In this document: positions 54,619 through 63,969 of the stretch, piece by piece
Layout of the letters: each line of letters opens with the position of its first letter
How positions within the stretch are numbered: the first letter of the stretch is position 1
Assembly: GCF_002846395.1 (NCBI RefSeq)
Contig: NZ_PJMU01000003.1
Location: 991,410-1,055,409, forward strand
Direction: 5' to 3'
Length of the DNA stretch: 64,000 bases
Source of the DNA: Pontibacter ramchanderi
GTDB taxonomy: Bacteria > Bacteroidota > Bacteroidia > Cytophagales > Hymenobacteraceae
The notes under the pieces: generated by a model
Database searches by the model: none
Told to the model about the DNA's origin: nothing
Seen by the model: the letters and a program-made list of their open reading frames with translations, nothing else
Program-made: the position numbers and the translations under genes

Positions 54619-55707
54619 TTAGAGTTCTTGGTTATGGTGTTTTATATAGTCGTAATATAACGAATAATATCTCGAAATGTGTACGTCCGGCATTATTTCT
54701 GCGCCATCCGTCAGCGCTTTGGCAAACACATGGGCCAGGTATGGCGCCATCAGCACACCCTTGGAGCCCATGCCGTTGAACACGCTCAACTGCTGATGCT
54801 CCGGATGCCGGCCCATTAGCGGGCGACGGTCGCGTACGGCAGGCCTGATACCGGCCCAGTGCCTGCTCACCTGGTAAGTTTGTGTGGTAATCTGCTCAAA
54901 GCGCTCGCTTAGTTCCGCCTCTCCTTCGGGGGTTGGTTCTTCGTCGGGTTGGCGCCAGTTGTAGGTGGCCCCTATCTTAAAGCGGCCCTCTCCTACCGGA
55001 ACAACGTAAACGGCTTTATTATAGATGCATTCGGGGTTAAAATCCTGCGTTTGCACCTCCAGCACCTCGCCTTTGGTAGGCTGCAAAGGCAACCACCCAA
55101 AGTATGGGTTCTGCACTGCCTGCCAGCCTTCACAGAAAACCAGATGATGCGCTGTTATGTTTTTGTAGACCACACTTTGTTCGGCCAGCTGCAGTTGCTC
55201 TATCTCAAAACGCTCCGGCAATAGGGCCTGATCCTGCTGCAACTCTTGCAGCAACAGATCAAGCGTCTCGGCGATGCGCAGGTAACCACCCTTTTTGATC
55301 ATAATACCACCGAATTGATCCTGCACAGACGCAGCCCCGGTGCTTTGGGTATAGGTAGCGCCAATATATTCGCTCCAGTTGCCTTCGGCGCTTTTGGCCA
55401 TCCAGTTGTTCTGCTCCTCTATGGTCGAGAAGACTTTGTAAATCGGTTTGTGAATGAAGAGCTGCTGTTGGAATCTCTCCTCGAGTTCATCGTAAAAACT
55501 GTCGGCGTAAGGCAGTAGCGTGTCCACGAGCCAGGATTTGGCAAAGCGCTTACCGGCCACGGGGTTAACGAGGCCGGCGGCCACGCGGGAGGCAGAGTTA
55601 GATTTGGGCTCGTCGATCACCAGCACCCGCTGGCCCTGCTTGCGCAAGGTATAGGCCAGTGTGGCGCCGGCAATGCCATGCCCCACTACGATGTAGTCAT
55701 AATTCAT
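54619..55707 (-). CDS. FAD-dependent amino-acid-oxidase-type oxidoreductase
   Basis: 362 residues. The Rossmann nucleotide loop VVGHGIAGATLAYTL is at the N-terminus and the C-terminal DAO-like HWAGIRPAVRDRRPLMG is present, along with a GSKGVLMAPYLAHVFA helix. Reminiscent of glycine/D-amino-acid oxidases (thiO-like), but substrate is not determinable. First gene of the operon whose next gene begins 4 bp downstream. Divergent from the MBL-hydrolase gene at 55789. Confidence 0.85.
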   Translation of the reverse strand: MNYDYIVVGHGIAGATLAYTLRKQGQRVLVIDEPKSNSASRVAAGLVNPVAGKRFAKSWLVDTLLPYADSFYDELEERFQQQLFIHKPIYKVFSTIEEQNNWMAKSAEGNWSEYIGATYTQSTGAASVQDQFGGIMIKKGGYLRIAETLDLLLQELQQDQALLPERFEIEQLQLAEQSVVYKNITAHHLVFCEGWQAVQNPYFGWLPLQPTKGEVLEVQTQDFNPECIYNKAVYVVPVGEGRFKIGATYNWRQPDEEPTPEGEAELSERFEQITTQTYQVSRHWAGIRPAVRDRRPLMGRHPEHQQLSVFNGMGSKGVLMAPYLAHVFAKALTDGAEIMPDVHISRYYSLYYDYIKHHNQEL

Positions 55708-55788
55708 ACAGGCAATTTACGACTTACGCCTGAAGTTCGTAACTTAGAAGCCGAATTTGTGGGTCCGCGCCCTGTGAACGAGAAAAAC

Positions 55789-56427
55789 ATGAACATTACC
55801 TGTCTTACATTCAACCCCTTCCAGGAGAACACTTACCTGCTGCACGACGACACAAAGGAGTGCGTGGTGGTAGACCCTGGTTGCTATGAGCTAACGGAAC
55901 AGCAAGAACTGAAGCGCTACATTGAGGCAAATGAGCTGAAAGTAGTGCGCCTGCTCAACACACACTGCCACATCGACCACGTGCTGGGCAATCGGTTTGT
56001 GGCCGACACCTATGGTGTGGAGCTGGAAATACACGAGAAAGAGCTGGAGATTCTGCGGGCAGTGCCGGTGTATGCACCGAACTATGGGTTTCAGATGTAC
56101 AGTGGTGCCGAGGCATCGGACAACTACCTGAAGGAAGGCGATACGATCAGGTTTGGCAACACCGAGCTGCAGATCATCTTTGCGCCCGGCCACGCGCCGG
56201 GACATGTGGTGTTTTACGACGAAGCCGAGAAGGTATGCATTGGGGGTGATGTGCTGTTCAAAGGCAGCATTGGCCGCACCGACCTGCCCGGCGGCGATTT
56301 CGACACACTGATCAACAGCATCAGAACCAAGCTTTTCACGCTGCCGGACGAGACCGTGGTATACCCTGGGCATGGACCTGAAACTACTATTGCGTACGAA
56401 AAGAAGTATAACCCATTCCTACGCTAA
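55789..56427 (+). CDS. MBL-fold hydrolase (glyoxalase II-like)
   Basis: 212 residues from ATG 55789 (MNITCLTFNPFQENTYLL), the usual first strand of this family; the frame is open upstream to 55678, into the divergent FAD gene. The HxHxDH metal motif is at residues 59-64 (HCHIDH), with GHAPGHVV and GGDVLFKGSIGRTDL following and a final HGPETT. A glyoxalase II/hydroxyacylglutathione-type thioesterase, real substrate unknown. Followed 8 bp later by pssA. Confidence 0.92.
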   Translation: MNITCLTFNPFQENTYLLHDDTKECVVVDPGCYELTEQQELKRYIEANELKVVRLLNTHCHIDHVLGNRFVADTYGVELEIHEKELEILRAVPVYAPNYGFQMYSGAEASDNYLKEGDTIRFGNTELQIIFAPGHAPGHVVFYDEAEKVCIGGDVLFKGSIGRTDLPGGDFDTLINSIRTKLFTLPDETVVYPGHGPETTIAYEKKYNPFLR

Positions 56428-56435
56428 GCCCCCGG

Positions 56436-57140
56436 ATGAAAAGTTACATACCTAACGCAATCACCTGCCTTAACCTGTTCTGTGGCTGCCTGGCGCTGTA
56501 TTTTGCCTTTAATTTCCGGCTGGAGTATGCGGCATACCTCATTGGCATAGCAGCTATTTTCGATTTTCTGGACGGCATGGTGGCCCGTGTTTTCAACGCC
56601 TACTCCGAGATAGGCAAGCAGCTGGACTCGCTGGCCGACATGGTTTCGTTTGGCGCTGTGCCGGGCGCTATTATGTTTGCGCTCCTGTGGCAGGCGGAGA
56701 CTTCCGTGCTGGGTATACCTGCCGACATACTGCCATTCTTTGGCTTCCTGATCACGATCTTCTCGGCCCTGCGCCTGGCTAAGTTCAACATCGACACCCG
56801 TCAGGCTGAATCTTTCATTGGGGTTCCGACACCGGCCTGCTCCATGTTTATCGGTTCGCTGCCGCTCATATTGGCAACTTCCGGCAACCTTTACGATAAC
56901 ATTATCCTCCACCCTTACTTTCTGCTGGCAGTAACGGTTATTTTCTCATACCTGCTGGTAGCCGAAATACCTTTGTTTGCGCTCAAATTCAAGAATCTGA
57001 CCTGGAAAGACAATGCCACCCGCTTCGTGTTCCTGGGTATATCGGTCTTGCTGCTGGCCCTGGTTAAGTTTGCAGCTGTACCGCTCATCATTGTGCTCTA
57101 CGTGCTGCTATCTGTTTTCAGAAAAGCGCCTAGCTCCTAA
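56436..57140 (+). CDS. pssA: CDP-diacylglycerol-serine O-phosphatidyltransferase
   Basis: 234 residues with about seven membrane helices. Condenses CDP-diacylglycerol with serine to give phosphatidylserine, the precursor of phosphatidylethanolamine. The CDP-alcohol transferase motif DGx2AR-x8-Gx3Dx3D is intact: Asp46, Gly47, Ala50, Arg51, Gly60, Asp64, Asp68. The gene is probably in an operon with the MBL hydrolase. psd is not adjacent. Confidence 0.92.
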   Translation: MKSYIPNAITCLNLFCGCLALYFAFNFRLEYAAYLIGIAAIFDFLDGMVARVFNAYSEIGKQLDSLADMVSFGAVPGAIMFALLWQAETSVLGIPADILPFFGFLITIFSALRLAKFNIDTRQAESFIGVPTPACSMFIGSLPLILATSGNLYDNIILHPYFLLAVTVIFSYLLVAEIPLFALKFKNLTWKDNATRFVFLGISVLLLALVKFAAVPLIIVLYVLLSVFRKAPSS

Positions 57141-57207
57141 ATCCTTCTCTACCCTGGCAGTGGTTCCGTTAAGAAACAGTGCCTCAGGTAAACGAACAAG
57201 GTATAGC

Positions 57208-57245
57208 CCAGCAAGGTATAGCGTTGTTCAGGTATACCTTGCTGG
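57208..57245 (+). terminator. Terminator-like hairpin with AGGTATA arms
   Basis: 13-bp perfect arms ccagcaaggtata (57208-57220) and tataccttgctgg (57233-57245), about 70 bp past the pssA stop, with no strong U run. Four copies of the AGGTATA/TATACCT word lie between 57199 and 57240. Confidence 0.65.
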
Positions 57246-57370
57246 CCATTAAAATATCTCAGAACACGTTAGCGGCTTCTCTCCTCAATTATCGCCGATT
57301 TGTTTAGCTGAAAGGATAATCTTCTGTAAATTTATACAGCGCATCATTCTTTCACTTACTTACGCCTGCC

Positions 57371-60300
57371 ATGCGGATCTTTTTGCTGCTGTATACCTGT
57401 CTGCTGATAGCACCGCCCGCTGGCGCTCAAACCAGCACTGCGTCAGCCTGGCAGCATCAACAGCCTGAAGAGCCATCGTCCCGGAACACCACGCAGAACA
57501 GCCAGGGTGGGTTTGCTACGTCATCGGTCCTGAGTTCGGGCAACTGGTATAAGATCGGCGTGACTGAGTCAGGTATACACCGCATCGACAGGGCACTGCT
57601 GCAGACACTTGGCATCAATACCCAACAGCTCGACCCGCGCACACTGCAGCTTTACGGAAACGGGGGCGGCATGCTTCCACAGCCCAATAGCACACCCCGG
57701 CCAGACGACCTAATAGAGAATGCCATATGGGTGACAGGTGAGAGCGACGGAAAATTCGACGAGGCCGACTATGCACTCTTTTATGCCCAAGGGCCCCATA
57801 CCTGGCAAGCAACAGGCGACAACCCGGCCTTTCGGCACAGCCACAACATCTACTCCGATACCGCCTATTACTTTATCCGGGTGGGAACCAGCAATGGCCT
57901 CAGAGTGAGTCAGCGGGAACAGGCAAGCGGGGCTGGCCCGGTTATTACGAGCTACAATGAACGCCTTTACCACGAGCGGGATCTGAAAAACATGGTCAAC
58001 TCCGGGCGCGAATGGTATGGCGAGGACTTTAGCGCTTTTACTGCCTCGCGCGAGATCAACCTGCCCGTCTCGGATCTGGTTACGGGCTCTGAGGTGCGGC
58101 TCACGGCTTTCCTGATGGCCAATTCGGCAGCCGAGAGTTCTTATACCTTGCGCCTCAACGGCCATACCCTGGGCACCCAAAAAATCAGCGGGCGCGGCTC
58201 CTTTGCTTACCATCCGGAAGGTGTAAACAGTACCAGCACCTATACCTTGAACCAGCAGGCACTCGGGCAACCGACAAGCCTTAAAGTAGGCATTAGCTTC
58301 AGTACAGGCAGCAACGCCACAGCACTGGGTTTCCTCAATTACCTGGAGTTAAACTACGAACGGCAGCTCAAGCTCTACGGCAATCAGACAGGCTTTCGCT
58401 CCGTAGCAAGTGTGGCCAACCCGGTGAGTACATTTATATTAACCGGCACGCCTGCCGGAACGCAGGTATGGGACGTTACAGATCCACTACAGCCCGTTGT
58501 GCAGCCGACTACAGTGGCTGGCTCTGACCTTACTTTCAGTGCGCCAACGGAAGTGCTACGGGAATTTGTCGCGTTCAAGGAAAACACGGGCCTCAAACCG
58601 GCAGTCTTTGGCAGGGTAGCTAACCAGGACCTGCATCACCACAACCTCGATGGCCGCCTTGACCTCGTCATTCTGACCCATCCCCTTTTTTTGCAGGAAG
58701 CTAACCGACTGGCCGCACACCGCCGGCAGCACAGCAATCTGCACGTGGAGGTCGTTACAACCACTCAGGTTTACAATGAGTTCTCTTCAGGTGCCCAGGA
58801 CGTAACCGCCATACGCGACTACATGCGCATGCTGTACAAGCGAAGCAGCAAGCGGGGCGACGAGGTACTATACCTGCTGCTCTTCGGCGATGCGTCTTAT
58901 GATTACAAAAACCGACAACCCAATAACACCAACTTTGTGCCCGTATATCAATCGCGGCAATCGTTGCACCCAATTAGCAGCTACTCTTCCGAAGACTACT
59001 ATGGCTTTCTGGACGACGAGGAAGGCGAGTGGGTAGAGAACAGCACCGGCGACCACCTTCTCGACATAGGTATAGGCCGCCTGCCTGTCAAAACACCGAC
59101 AGAAGCAGCCACGGTGATTAACAAGATCATCGCTTACGACAGCCCCGGCCATTTGGGGAAGTGGCGCAGCCAGGTAACCTTTGTGGCTGACGATGGCGAC
59201 TACAACGAGCACCTACACGATGCCGAGTTTTTGAGTAGCTACCTGGAGCGCGAGCACATCCGCTACAACCCCAACAAGATATACCTGGACCTATACCCGC
59301 AGGAGGCTGTGGGGAACAGGCAACAGGCTCCTGCAGCCATTGCCGCTATCGACAAAGCTATAGAGCAGGGCTCATTGATTGTGAATTATACCGGGCACGG
59401 TAACGAAGTCAGCTGGGCCTGGGAGCAAATCCTCACAATAGCCCACATCAACAACTGGCGCAACAAAGACCGACTTACTTTTCTGCTAACTGCCACCTGC
59501 GAGTTTGGGCGTTACGACGACCCGCGGCGTTCCTCTGGTGCCGAGCTTGCCTTGCTGAACCCGAATGGAGGAGCCGTTGGCCTGCTGACAACCACCCGCC
59601 CTGCTTTCTCCAGCGACAACCGCGTGCTTAATCGCAATTTCTTTAAGGCAGCCTTAAGCCCGCTGAATGGCCGCATGCCCCGACTGGGCGATGTAGTTCG
59701 GCTCACCAAAAACAATAGCCTAACGGAGGTTGGGGGATCGAGAGGCGTGAATAACCGTAACTTTACGCTGCTGGCAGATCCCTCACAGCAGCTGGCATAC
59801 CCACATTTGCAGGCACACCTTACACAACTTACATCCCAGTACACTGACACCTTGGCTGCGCTTGACAAGGTAACGATGAAAGGTGTGGTCCAAAACGCAG
59901 CCGGAGGTATAGCCACTGATTTTGATGGCACGCTGCACATCACCGTCTACGAGAAACCAACTACCCGCCGCACCTTTGGCGACAACACACCGGAGCGAAG
60001 AGACGAGCCCGCTCTACCCGGAGGTAAGGTACCTATACCTGTTCGGCTGCGCGAAAACGTGGTATACAGTGGACAAGCGTCTGTAAAATCAGGAGCCTTT
60101 GAGGTGGGTTTTGTCGTGCCCAAAGATATTGACACACGCCATGGCAACGGCAAGATAAGCCTTTACGCCACCAACCATACCCATGACGCTATGGGTGCAG
60201 ACACGGCCGTAGTGATTGGCGGCACGGCCACAGGTATAGCACCAGACAATACTCCCCCTAGCATCAGCTTGTTTATGGATGATGAAAGTTTTGTTTCGGG

Positions 60301-60910
60301 TGGCACTACAGGCCAGCATCCACTTCTTCTGGCGAAGCTATCCGACGAAAACGGGCTGAATACGGCAGGTATAGGCTCGGGCCGTGAAATGGTTGCCATG
60401 CTGAACGAGGGCACCGACAGCGCTATCGTACTCAATGACTACTATACCGCAGACCCCGACAACTACCGGGCAGGCACTATCCATTACCCTTTCAAAAACC
60501 TGCAGGAAGGCCGCTATACCTTGATGCTAAAAGCCTGGGACACACACAATAACCCTGCGGAGAAACGGCTGGAGTTTATCGTATCGAACAACGAAAAACT
60601 AACGATTACCAAGCTGCTGAACTATCCGAATCCGTTTTCGGGGAGCACCACCTTCCACTTCAACCACAATAGAGCTGGCGAAAGTCTTGATATCCATATT
60701 CAGATATTCACCGTATCAGGAAAGCTGGTAAAAACGCTGCAAGGCACCAGCCTTGTTAGCACGTCGCACTTATCTGAGATAACCTGGGATGGGAGAGATG
60801 AAATTAACGCTCCATTGGCCCGCGGCGTATACGTTTACCGAATCATTGTACGTTCTCAGTATGACGGCGCAACTGCTACAAGTTTTGAGAAACTTGTGCT
60901 CTTGAATTAG
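57371..60910 (+). CDS. porU: T9SS sortase PorU (gingipain-type C25)
   Basis: 1179 residues. A signal peptide ends AGAQ. A long N-terminal beta region (about 50-420) precedes the C25 domain (425-800) with the catalytic dyad His676 (VNYTGHGNE) and Cys710 (LTATCEFGRYDDP). C-terminal beta-sandwiches follow, with a sorting-domain-like end (GVYVYRIIVRSQ, SFEKLVLLN). It removes the C-terminal signal of T9SS cargo and attaches the protein to anionic LPS. Located directly before porV, as usual. The upstream gap of 230 bp holds the hairpin and no clear promoter box. Confidence 0.96.
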   Translation: MRIFLLLYTCLLIAPPAGAQTSTASAWQHQQPEEPSSRNTTQNSQGGFATSSVLSSGNWYKIGVTESGIHRIDRALLQTLGINTQQLDPRTLQLYGNGGGMLPQPNSTPRPDDLIENAIWVTGESDGKFDEADYALFYAQGPHTWQATGDNPAFRHSHNIYSDTAYYFIRVGTSNGLRVSQREQASGAGPVITSYNERLYHERDLKNMVNSGREWYGEDFSAFTASREINLPVSDLVTGSEVRLTAFLMANSAAESSYTLRLNGHTLGTQKISGRGSFAYHPEGVNSTSTYTLNQQALGQPTSLKVGISFSTGSNATALGFLNYLELNYERQLKLYGNQTGFRSVASVANPVSTFILTGTPAGTQVWDVTDPLQPVVQPTTVAGSDLTFSAPTEVLREFVAFKENTGLKPAVFGRVANQDLHHHNLDGRLDLVILTHPLFLQEANRLAAHRRQHSNLHVEVVTTTQVYNEFSSGAQDVTAIRDYMRMLYKRSSKRGDEVLYLLLFGDASYDYKNRQPNNTNFVPVYQSRQSLHPISSYSSEDYYGFLDDEEGEWVENSTGDHLLDIGIGRLPVKTPTEAATVINKIIAYDSPGHLGKWRSQVTFVADDGDYNEHLHDAEFLSSYLEREHIRYNPNKIYLDLYPQEAVGNRQQAPAAIAAIDKAIEQGSLIVNYTGHGNEVSWAWEQILTIAHINNWRNKDRLTFLLTATCEFGRYDDPRRSSGAELALLNPNGGAVGLLTTTRPAFSSDNRVLNRNFFKAALSPLNGRMPRLGDVVRLTKNNSLTEVGGSRGVNNRNFTLLADPSQQLAYPHLQAHLTQLTSQYTDTLAALDKVTMKGVVQNAAGGIATDFDGTLHITVYEKPTTRRTFGDNTPERRDEPALPGGKVPIPVRLRENVVYSGQASVKSGAFEVGFVVPKDIDTRHGNGKISLYATNHTHDAMGADTAVVIGGTATGIAPDNTPPSISLFMDDESFVSGGTTGQHPLLLAKLSDENGLNTAGIGSGREMVAMLNEGTDSAIVLNDYYTADPDNYRAGTIHYPFKNLQEGRYTLMLKAWDTHNNPAEKRLEFIVSNNEKLTITKLLNYPNPFSGSTTFHFNHNRAGESLDIHIQIFTVSGKLVKTLQGTSLVSTSHLSEITWDGRDEINAPLARGVYVYRIIVRSQYDGATATSFEKLVLLN

Positions 60911-60929
60911 TAAAATCCTATAATATTTC

Positions 60930-60937
60930 TATATTTG
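60930..60937 (+). promoter_or_regulatory. -7 box upstream of porV
   Basis: TATATTTG, exact TAnnTTTG, 23 bp before the porV start, though porU is only 49 bp upstream, so porV may have both an own promoter and operon transcription. Confidence 0.4.
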
Positions 60938-60959
60938 ATTTTGCATCAACACCCTCTAT

Positions 60960-62084
60960 ATGTATAAGAAAAATTTACTTGTAAAAGCCACTGCATTTGT
61001 GGCCGCCTTCTTTTCGGTGCACCTCGCATCAGCGCAAACATCTACTATTGGTCAGGATTCACGTACCGTAACCACAGCCGTTCCAATCCTGACAGTGGCA
61101 CCTGATGCACGCTCTGCTGGTTTGGGTGATGCAGGGGTTGCGCTCAGCCCGGATGCGAACGCTCCGCACTGGAACCCAGCTAAGTTAGGCTTCGTGCAGA
61201 ATGATATGAGTGTGAGCTTTTCTTATTCGCCATGGTTGCGCAACATCGTGGATGACATGTCGCTCAGCTACCTCTCAGGGTATAAAAAGCTTTCCGAGAC
61301 ATCTGCTATCTCTGCCTCGCTTCTGTACTTCGACTTGGGCGATATTCAGTTCATTGACGCCAACGGAAACGATATCACCGAATTTTCTCCTAAAGAATAT
61401 GCGCTCTCGGTTGCTTACGGCCAAGCGCTGAGCGAGTACTTCAGCTTAGGTATAGGAGCGCGCTTTATACGCTCAAACCTGGCCGGTAACGTAACAATCG
61501 GAGGCGGTGCATCTCCTTTTGAATCGAAGCCAGGCAACACAGCTGCTGTGGATGTGGGTGTATACTACAACCGCGATGTATCTCAGAGCCTGAACCTGGG
61601 CTTTGGTGCTAACATTTCCAACATTGGCGGCAAGATCGCTTATACCAACGGCGACCAGAAGGATTTCCTTCCTACCAATCTGAAACTCGGTACAGCCATT
61701 ACGTATAACCTGGACCAGTACAACTCACTGACTTTTGTGCTCGATGCGAACAAACTACTGGTGCCATCGCCAGGAGCCGATAGCACACAAACTGTGATTA
61801 GCGGTATCTTCACTTCGTTTGGTGACGCGCCGGGTGGTTTCAGTGAAGAGTTAAAAGAGATCAATTTCTCTGGCGGTGTGGAGTACTGGTACAACAACCT
61901 GTTCGCTGCGCGGCTAGGTTACTTTTATGAGAATCCTGAAAAGGGCAACAGAAAATATATATCAACTGGTGTAGGCTTGCGTTACCAAAAATTCGGAATC
62001 GACGCAGCATACCTGATCCCAAGCGAAAGAGGCAACCCTCTTGCTGAAACCATCCGTTTCAGTTTGTCGCTAAACTTAGATTAA
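60960..62084 (+). CDS. porV: T9SS outer-membrane shuttle protein PorV
   Basis: 374 residues. Signal to SAQTS. A 14-stranded FadL-like barrel with typical opening RSAGLGDAGVALSPDANAPH, then SVSFSYSPWLRNIVDDM and end RFSLSLNLD. PorV takes cargo from SprA and hands it to the PorU attachment complex. Follows porU by 49 bp. Confidence 0.96.
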   Translation: MYKKNLLVKATAFVAAFFSVHLASAQTSTIGQDSRTVTTAVPILTVAPDARSAGLGDAGVALSPDANAPHWNPAKLGFVQNDMSVSFSYSPWLRNIVDDMSLSYLSGYKKLSETSAISASLLYFDLGDIQFIDANGNDITEFSPKEYALSVAYGQALSEYFSLGIGARFIRSNLAGNVTIGGGASPFESKPGNTAAVDVGVYYNRDVSQSLNLGFGANISNIGGKIAYTNGDQKDFLPTNLKLGTAITYNLDQYNSLTFVLDANKLLVPSPGADSTQTVISGIFTSFGDAPGGFSEELKEINFSGGVEYWYNNLFAARLGYFYENPEKGNRKYISTGVGLRYQKFGIDAAYLIPSERGNPLAETIRFSLSLNLD

Positions 62085-62099
62085 CAAATAAATTACAGA

Positions 62100-63380
62100 A
62101 TGCTTGATAGAACAAAAGCACCAGAAATACATGAAATAGAAGCAGTCACCCTACAAATTGCTGAGGTAAGCCACTTAAGCAATGGAGCCAGACTGCATTT
62201 TATAAAAAGCGAAACCCAGCCTGTCATCAGGCTGGATTTTGTTTTTAAGGCGGGTAAGTGGTACGAAGATCAAGCCGGGGTAGCCGACCTGACAGGTAAA
62301 ATGCTGTTTGAAGGCAGCATGAACTATACAGCCAAGCAGATTGCCGAGAAAGTGGCTTACTACGGTGCCTCTTTCGAAAATAACCATGGTTACGACCGTT
62401 CTGAATTTACGCTCTACTGCTTGAGCAAATATGTGCCTGAACTGCTCCCTTTAGTACTTGATGTGCTCCAGAACCCGATATTCCCGACAGAGGAATTTGA
62501 GTTGCTACGAAAAAGAAATCAGCAGAACCTCAAAGTTCAGCGACAAAAAAATAATTACCTGGCAACACATAGCTTTACCAAACTAGTTTATGGTGAAACG
62601 CACCCTTATGTATTTGGCTTGGATGAGCATGCATTAGATAATATCGGCAAAGAAGCTCTTTCAACTTTCTTCAAAAACAGGTATAGCACAGAACAGCTCG
62701 AAGTATTCGCTTGCGGCGCTATTGATGATGAATTGGAGAAACTGCTGGAAAAAGAAATTGCTACTATACAATTAGCTGGTGATACAGTTGAGCTCAATAT
62801 GGCCGAGGAGATCATCACGAAACAAGAGGACTTCGTTTTGATGCCAGAGAGCCTGCAATCCTCAATTCGAATGGGCAAGCAGTTTCCATTAATTGGCCAT
62901 CAGGACTATCACAAGCTCGTTGTATTAAATGAAATACTGGGAGGTTACTTTGGATCGCGCTTAATGCGTAACATCCGGGAAGATAAAGGCTATACTTATG
63001 GAATCTACTCAGCCATCTCACCCAAAGAGCAGGATAGCTTGTTCTTTATAGGAACTGACGTCAATTACCAGGTAACAGATAAAACGATAGAGGAAATCCG
63101 TAAAGAGATCAAGTTGCTACAAGCTGATTTGGTACCAGAAGACGAGTTGCAAACAGTAAAGAGCTACATGCTAGGCAAATTCCTGAACGACATTGCCACG
63201 ATCTTTGAGCAGTGTGACAGGTATAAGCGAATCGTATTACATAAACTACCTTACGAGCACTATAACAATTATATCAGCACAATAAGAGGCGTGACAGCTG
63301 AAGAACTGAGAGAGTTAGCTAATCAGTATCTTGTAATAGAAAACTTAAAAACAGCTATCGCTGGTAAAAGACCAGACTAA
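62100..63380 (+). CDS. M16-family protein without the zinc site
   Basis: 426 residues with two M16 half-domains. The position of the zinc motif HxxEH reads DLTGK before MLFEGSMN, so His, Glu and His are replaced by Asp, Gly and Lys. The C-terminal binding element RNIREDKGYTYGIYS remains, typical of the substrate-binding partner of such pairs. No signal peptide is obvious; M16 partners of this kind act with an active subunit, probably encoded elsewhere. It lies 15 bp after porV and ends at a strong terminator, so it shares the operon end. It resembles inactive PqqF/MPP-like subunits. Confidence 0.88.
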   Translation: MLDRTKAPEIHEIEAVTLQIAEVSHLSNGARLHFIKSETQPVIRLDFVFKAGKWYEDQAGVADLTGKMLFEGSMNYTAKQIAEKVAYYGASFENNHGYDRSEFTLYCLSKYVPELLPLVLDVLQNPIFPTEEFELLRKRNQQNLKVQRQKNNYLATHSFTKLVYGETHPYVFGLDEHALDNIGKEALSTFFKNRYSTEQLEVFACGAIDDELEKLLEKEIATIQLAGDTVELNMAEEIITKQEDFVLMPESLQSSIRMGKQFPLIGHQDYHKLVVLNEILGGYFGSRLMRNIREDKGYTYGIYSAISPKEQDSLFFIGTDVNYQVTDKTIEEIRKEIKLLQADLVPEDELQTVKSYMLGKFLNDIATIFEQCDRYKRIVLHKLPYEHYNNYISTIRGVTAEELRELANQYLVIENLKTAIAGKRPD

Positions 63381-63401
63381 GCAAATTTGATCTATAGTTA
63401 T

Positions 63402-63443
63402 AAACAAATAAGGCTGCCCGATGACGAGCAGCCTTATTTGTTT
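63402..63443 (+). terminator. Terminator of the porV-M16 operon
   Basis: 16-bp perfect arms aaacaaataaggctgc and gcagccttatttgttt around a 10-base loop, 21 bp past the M16 stop. Confidence 0.93.
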
Positions 63444-63906
63444 ATGCTATCACCGTTAAATCACCGCCTTCAAATACAGACACAATAATGCAAAATAAAT
63501 TCTGCTCCTACTAAGCTGCAAAGGTCCATTATGTCTATATGTGTTTTGCTAAGATCGAGTCTTAAAAGGGAGATGGAGCTTAAAGGCTGTGGGGTATAAA
63601 TGCGAATCATGAACTTAGAAGGTCCAGCATAAAACAAAGTGAATGTTAAGGCAAAAGAGCTGCTATGCTATACATACATCGATATTCTGCCTGGCTTTTT
63701 ATTAGCTCCTGTACAATACTCATCCATCATTTCGTCCCCTGCTGCGCCTACCAGATCGGAAAAACCAGTTACCTTAGGTGCCTCTTACGATACTAAGTAA
63801 CCATGGGGGTCCCCTTTGCCATTGTCTCTGTCGCCTGTCCCGGTCCGTCTTTCTAGGGTTCGCCTTGCCTTATGTTGCAGGTTCGAGGCAGCTGTTGTGG
63901 GGGCAT
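63444..63906. other. Gene-free right-hand spacer
   Basis: No convincing reading frame; one small open frame (63778-63990) runs into the tandem repeat and is judged spurious. Several GC-rich phrases near 63820-63900 look unlike neighbouring spacers and may be a dispersed repeat. Confidence 0.5.
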
Positions 63907-63969
63907 GTCACGTGCTTGCCGGGGCGTGTCACGTGCTTGCCGGGGCGTGTCACGTGCTTGCCGGGGCGT
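63907..63969. repeat. Three tandem 21-bp repeats
   Basis: Three identical copies of a 21-bp unit starting gtcacgtgcttgccgg and ending ggcgt (63907-63927, 63928-63948, 63949-63969). The unit contains the palindrome CACGTG. If translated it would repeat VTCLPGR, but there is no sign of translation. Confidence 0.93.
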
